A DNA stretch of 64,000 nucleotides, taken from assembly GCF_028858725.1 (NCBI RefSeq), contig NC_084776.1, positions 4,588,001-4,652,000 on the forward strand, read 5' to 3'. The notes under the pieces are model-generated. The model was given only the letters and a program-made list of their open reading frames with translations. It ran no database searches and was not told where the DNA came from. The position numbers were made by a program, and so were the translations under genes. Origin of the DNA: Colius striatus. Lineage: Eukaryota > Chordata > Aves > Coliiformes > Coliidae. Position 1 is the stretch's first letter; each line of letters begins with the position of its first letter. This document shows positions 61,723 through 64,000 of the stretch, piece by piece.

Positions 61723-63847
61723 CTATACATCTTCATCTGTCTGCTCTCTCACATGGTCTTGCTCAGACATGCTTGAAGCATCGTCATCTGTTTGCTCACC
61801 CGAGTGATACAACATCAGTGCGTGTGTCTTATGAGTTATGGTAACAGTGCAGGGCCCCTGGGCCCACGGCTCTCCATCCACCTGCATCGGCATCTTTGAA
61901 CTCTTCAGGATCAGCTAGTATCAAACAGAAAAACACAATGGAAGCAGTTCAAAGTAGCTCTGAGGTTACCTTTTAACAACCACAATATACTGATACTGTA
62001 CCTTGTTAGCCTGGCCAGGGACAAACTTAGTATACAATTTGTTGCACTCATAGGCCACCAACCACAGCCACGTAAGACTGTGAATTAGGACATAATCCAT
62101 TTTTACTAAGCAAGAGAAACATCTAGATCAACTGTAACTTCAGATCAGAGTTGAGTGCTTGAGATTCTATTGTGCATTAAAATAATATTAGGGAAACAGG
62201 TTCCTAAATGCTTACCCTCACTGTATGTGCTTGCCCTAGGCGAACAGGATTTGCTAGTTTCACCTGAATCTGCGCACAGTGGAAAGAACCATGAACACCA
62301 ACAACTTCCAGGAGTCCATCATCATGTCTATGAAATAAGAAAGGAGATTCTTTGTAGTGATACTCATGAACTCTAGAATACCCTTCCAGAGGGTATTCCA
62401 CAGTCCTTTTATGGCTATTCCTGTAGAGAAGACAAATGATATTCTGCAAAAACGTTTAAACTCTCTGTTTGTGCTGGACAACAAACTGACACTGAATGGC
62501 AAAGAAAGCCACACAAAACTGCAAGTATGGAGCAAAACTCCAGCTGGTACACCCTAGGCTGCCTTTGCAAATGATGGATATATGACTTTCCAAAGCTCAT
62601 CAGGCCCACAGTGGCTTTATCTTCCTTAAATTCATACAATTTTCTGCCTTTGCATTTGGTTATTAATTTACAGGAAAACCTTTTAATGGCTTAATTTTTG
62701 GTGGACTTTGCCCAAATGTTTTGTAGCAATTCAAGGCCATAAGTCTTGTAACATGACATAAAGTATGTTTATACAAATGGCTTCTGAAAAAAGAAGTCAC
62801 ATGAGGGAATAACTTACATGCCCACCAATTCTTCTCTTCAGTATTGCTCCAGCCAACTTACCCAAGCATAGATTGAAATTTTTGGCTTGGTTTTACTCTA
62901 TATCTTAACCTCTATTAAGATGTGTTATTTTTAATTTTGAGGTGGACATGTCTTTTACTTTTTAAAGGCTACCTTTATTTTCCGTAGCCTCTTCCATGTT
63001 ATTGCTTAATCATGCCAGACACTTTGAGGAGCTGTTAAAAAACCCCCTTGATGTTTGGGATGCACTTAGCTATGTAAGCACAGCCTACTGGAAGGAACTG
63101 CTTATGCTACAGGAACAATTAAAGGAATCAAAAAGGATGCACTGTGTACCTTGCCAAGGGGTAAGGCTCATCACCCATGCCTTCCCAGAGCCTGCAGCCA
63201 CCTCCCCAGTATCCAATATTCAGGACAATGATGCCTTCCAAATTGGGCAACTCGATTCTCTCACCATCCAATTCTAGCTTTAAAAGACAAACAGAAGTTA
63301 ATTACTGTGGATCAAATTCAGTACTTCAGTATCAGCTAGTTACTCTCTGTATGCACTTAACAGGCTTCAACTTGAGGAAAAACTGGCACAAGTAGAACAT
63401 GTTTTCTTTTTTAAAAGTTACTTCTGATTTTACAAGATATTCTAAGCTGTAACGAATTTCTGTTAGTAAAGAGAAGAAAAAGCAACTCTCATATAAGTCT
63501 CTGGTGCTAAGGCAAATTTTCTCTGAATGTCAGTACTTGAACTCATAGAACTGAGCTAAGGTCAGATAAAAACCTATGAATTTTCAGTAAGCTCGAAGAC
63601 ATGAATTGCATGAAGGAAGCTGCAGATAGCAAAGGGAACAAAAAATACTCCAGGTCCAGAGCCACCCTCAGATAAATATCACACAGATGTAAAGTGCAAA
63701 GCTTTTCTCCTTTTCTTTCACAAGGTTTTTACACTCCACTGATTGCTCAGAGAATAAACAAGTTAAAAAACTTACCTCAATCTTTTTGTTAAGATCTTTA
63801 CATTCTTGTACTAAGCAGTCTTTGGTTCCATAAAAAAAATAAACAGC
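61723..63847 (-). CDS. DGKE: Diacylglycerol kinase epsilon, last four coding exons (partial)
   Basis: Exons 63776-63847, 63150-63277, 62216-62327 and 61723-61914 encode the C-terminal 167 residues; the preceding exons lie beyond the right edge. DGK epsilon phosphorylates diacylglycerol, preferring arachidonoyl species, to phosphatidic acid at membranes in the phosphoinositide cycle. The part present is the DGK accessory domain: [74 protein letters not shown] and [15 protein letters not shown]. These are almost identical to human. Phases run 0, 2, 0 across the junctions. The N-terminal membrane segment, C1 domains and catalytic GGDG region are not in the window. The acidic tail ends REQTDEDV and differs from human (EDIKATE) through a short internal duplication. 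Confidence 0.96.
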
Positions 63848-64000
63848 CTGTAAAAAAACACCCCAACAAAACAAGGAGAACACAAAACATTGTTAGAAAA
63901 AGACAATACATATTCATGCATAGTTATTGTTCTGTAAACCTTATCTAAGATTAATATGAAACACACCTCTAAGCCAAGCTTTCTTCATGGGATAGGCTAC

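Noticed and set aside
1-64000. CRISPR arrays, tRNA or rRNA genes, retroviral elements, intact transposons
   Set aside because: Looked for on both strands; no regular repeat-spacer array, no convincing tRNA box pair, no recognisable long terminal repeats and only truncated CR1 pieces were seen.

Overview
The window reads as vertebrate nuclear DNA, most likely from a bird. Genes have many small exons with GT-AG borders and short introns. The only interspersed repeats I recognise are sparse CR1 LINE pieces. Promoters are sharp CpG islands. The order SCPEP1-COIL-TRIM25-DGKE matches human 17q22, which I know as DGKE and TRIM25 tail to tail, followed by COIL and SCPEP1. The sequence alone does not settle the species.

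Layout from left to right. Bases 1-8091 appear to be the start of a large intron of a RAB11FIP4-type gene on the minus strand, whose first coding exon is at 8092-8226 inside a CpG island. Bases 8.9-16.0 kb hold no gene that I can support. SCPEP1 (13 coding exons, minus strand) fills 16031-25936. It shares a 214-bp bidirectional CpG promoter with COIL (7 coding exons, plus strand, 26151-30919). A partial second copy of the COIL last exon lies at 32155-32305. TRIM25 (7 coding exons, plus strand) spans 33861-40389. A 9-kb stretch without recognisable genes follows. A complete meteorin-family gene (4 coding exons, minus strand) occupies 49266-53707. The last four coding exons of DGKE (minus strand) lie at 61723-63847, behind what is probably a 6-kb 3' UTR.

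The genes are independent housekeeping or regulatory loci and do not form a pathway: a lysosomal/secretory carboxypeptidase, the Cajal body scaffold coilin, an interferon-pathway E3 ligase, a secreted neurotrophic-type factor, a lipid kinase and a Rab11 effector. All splice junctions listed were placed by hand from GT/AG signals, reading-phase continuity and remembered family sequences. Every exon set given keeps an open frame.

I found no bacterial-type system, CRISPR array, tRNA or intact mobile element. The most interesting points are the meteorin-family gene between TRIM25 and DGKE, the duplicated COIL terminal exon, and a pair of collinear, diverged noncoding elements at 44.7 and 50.8 kb.
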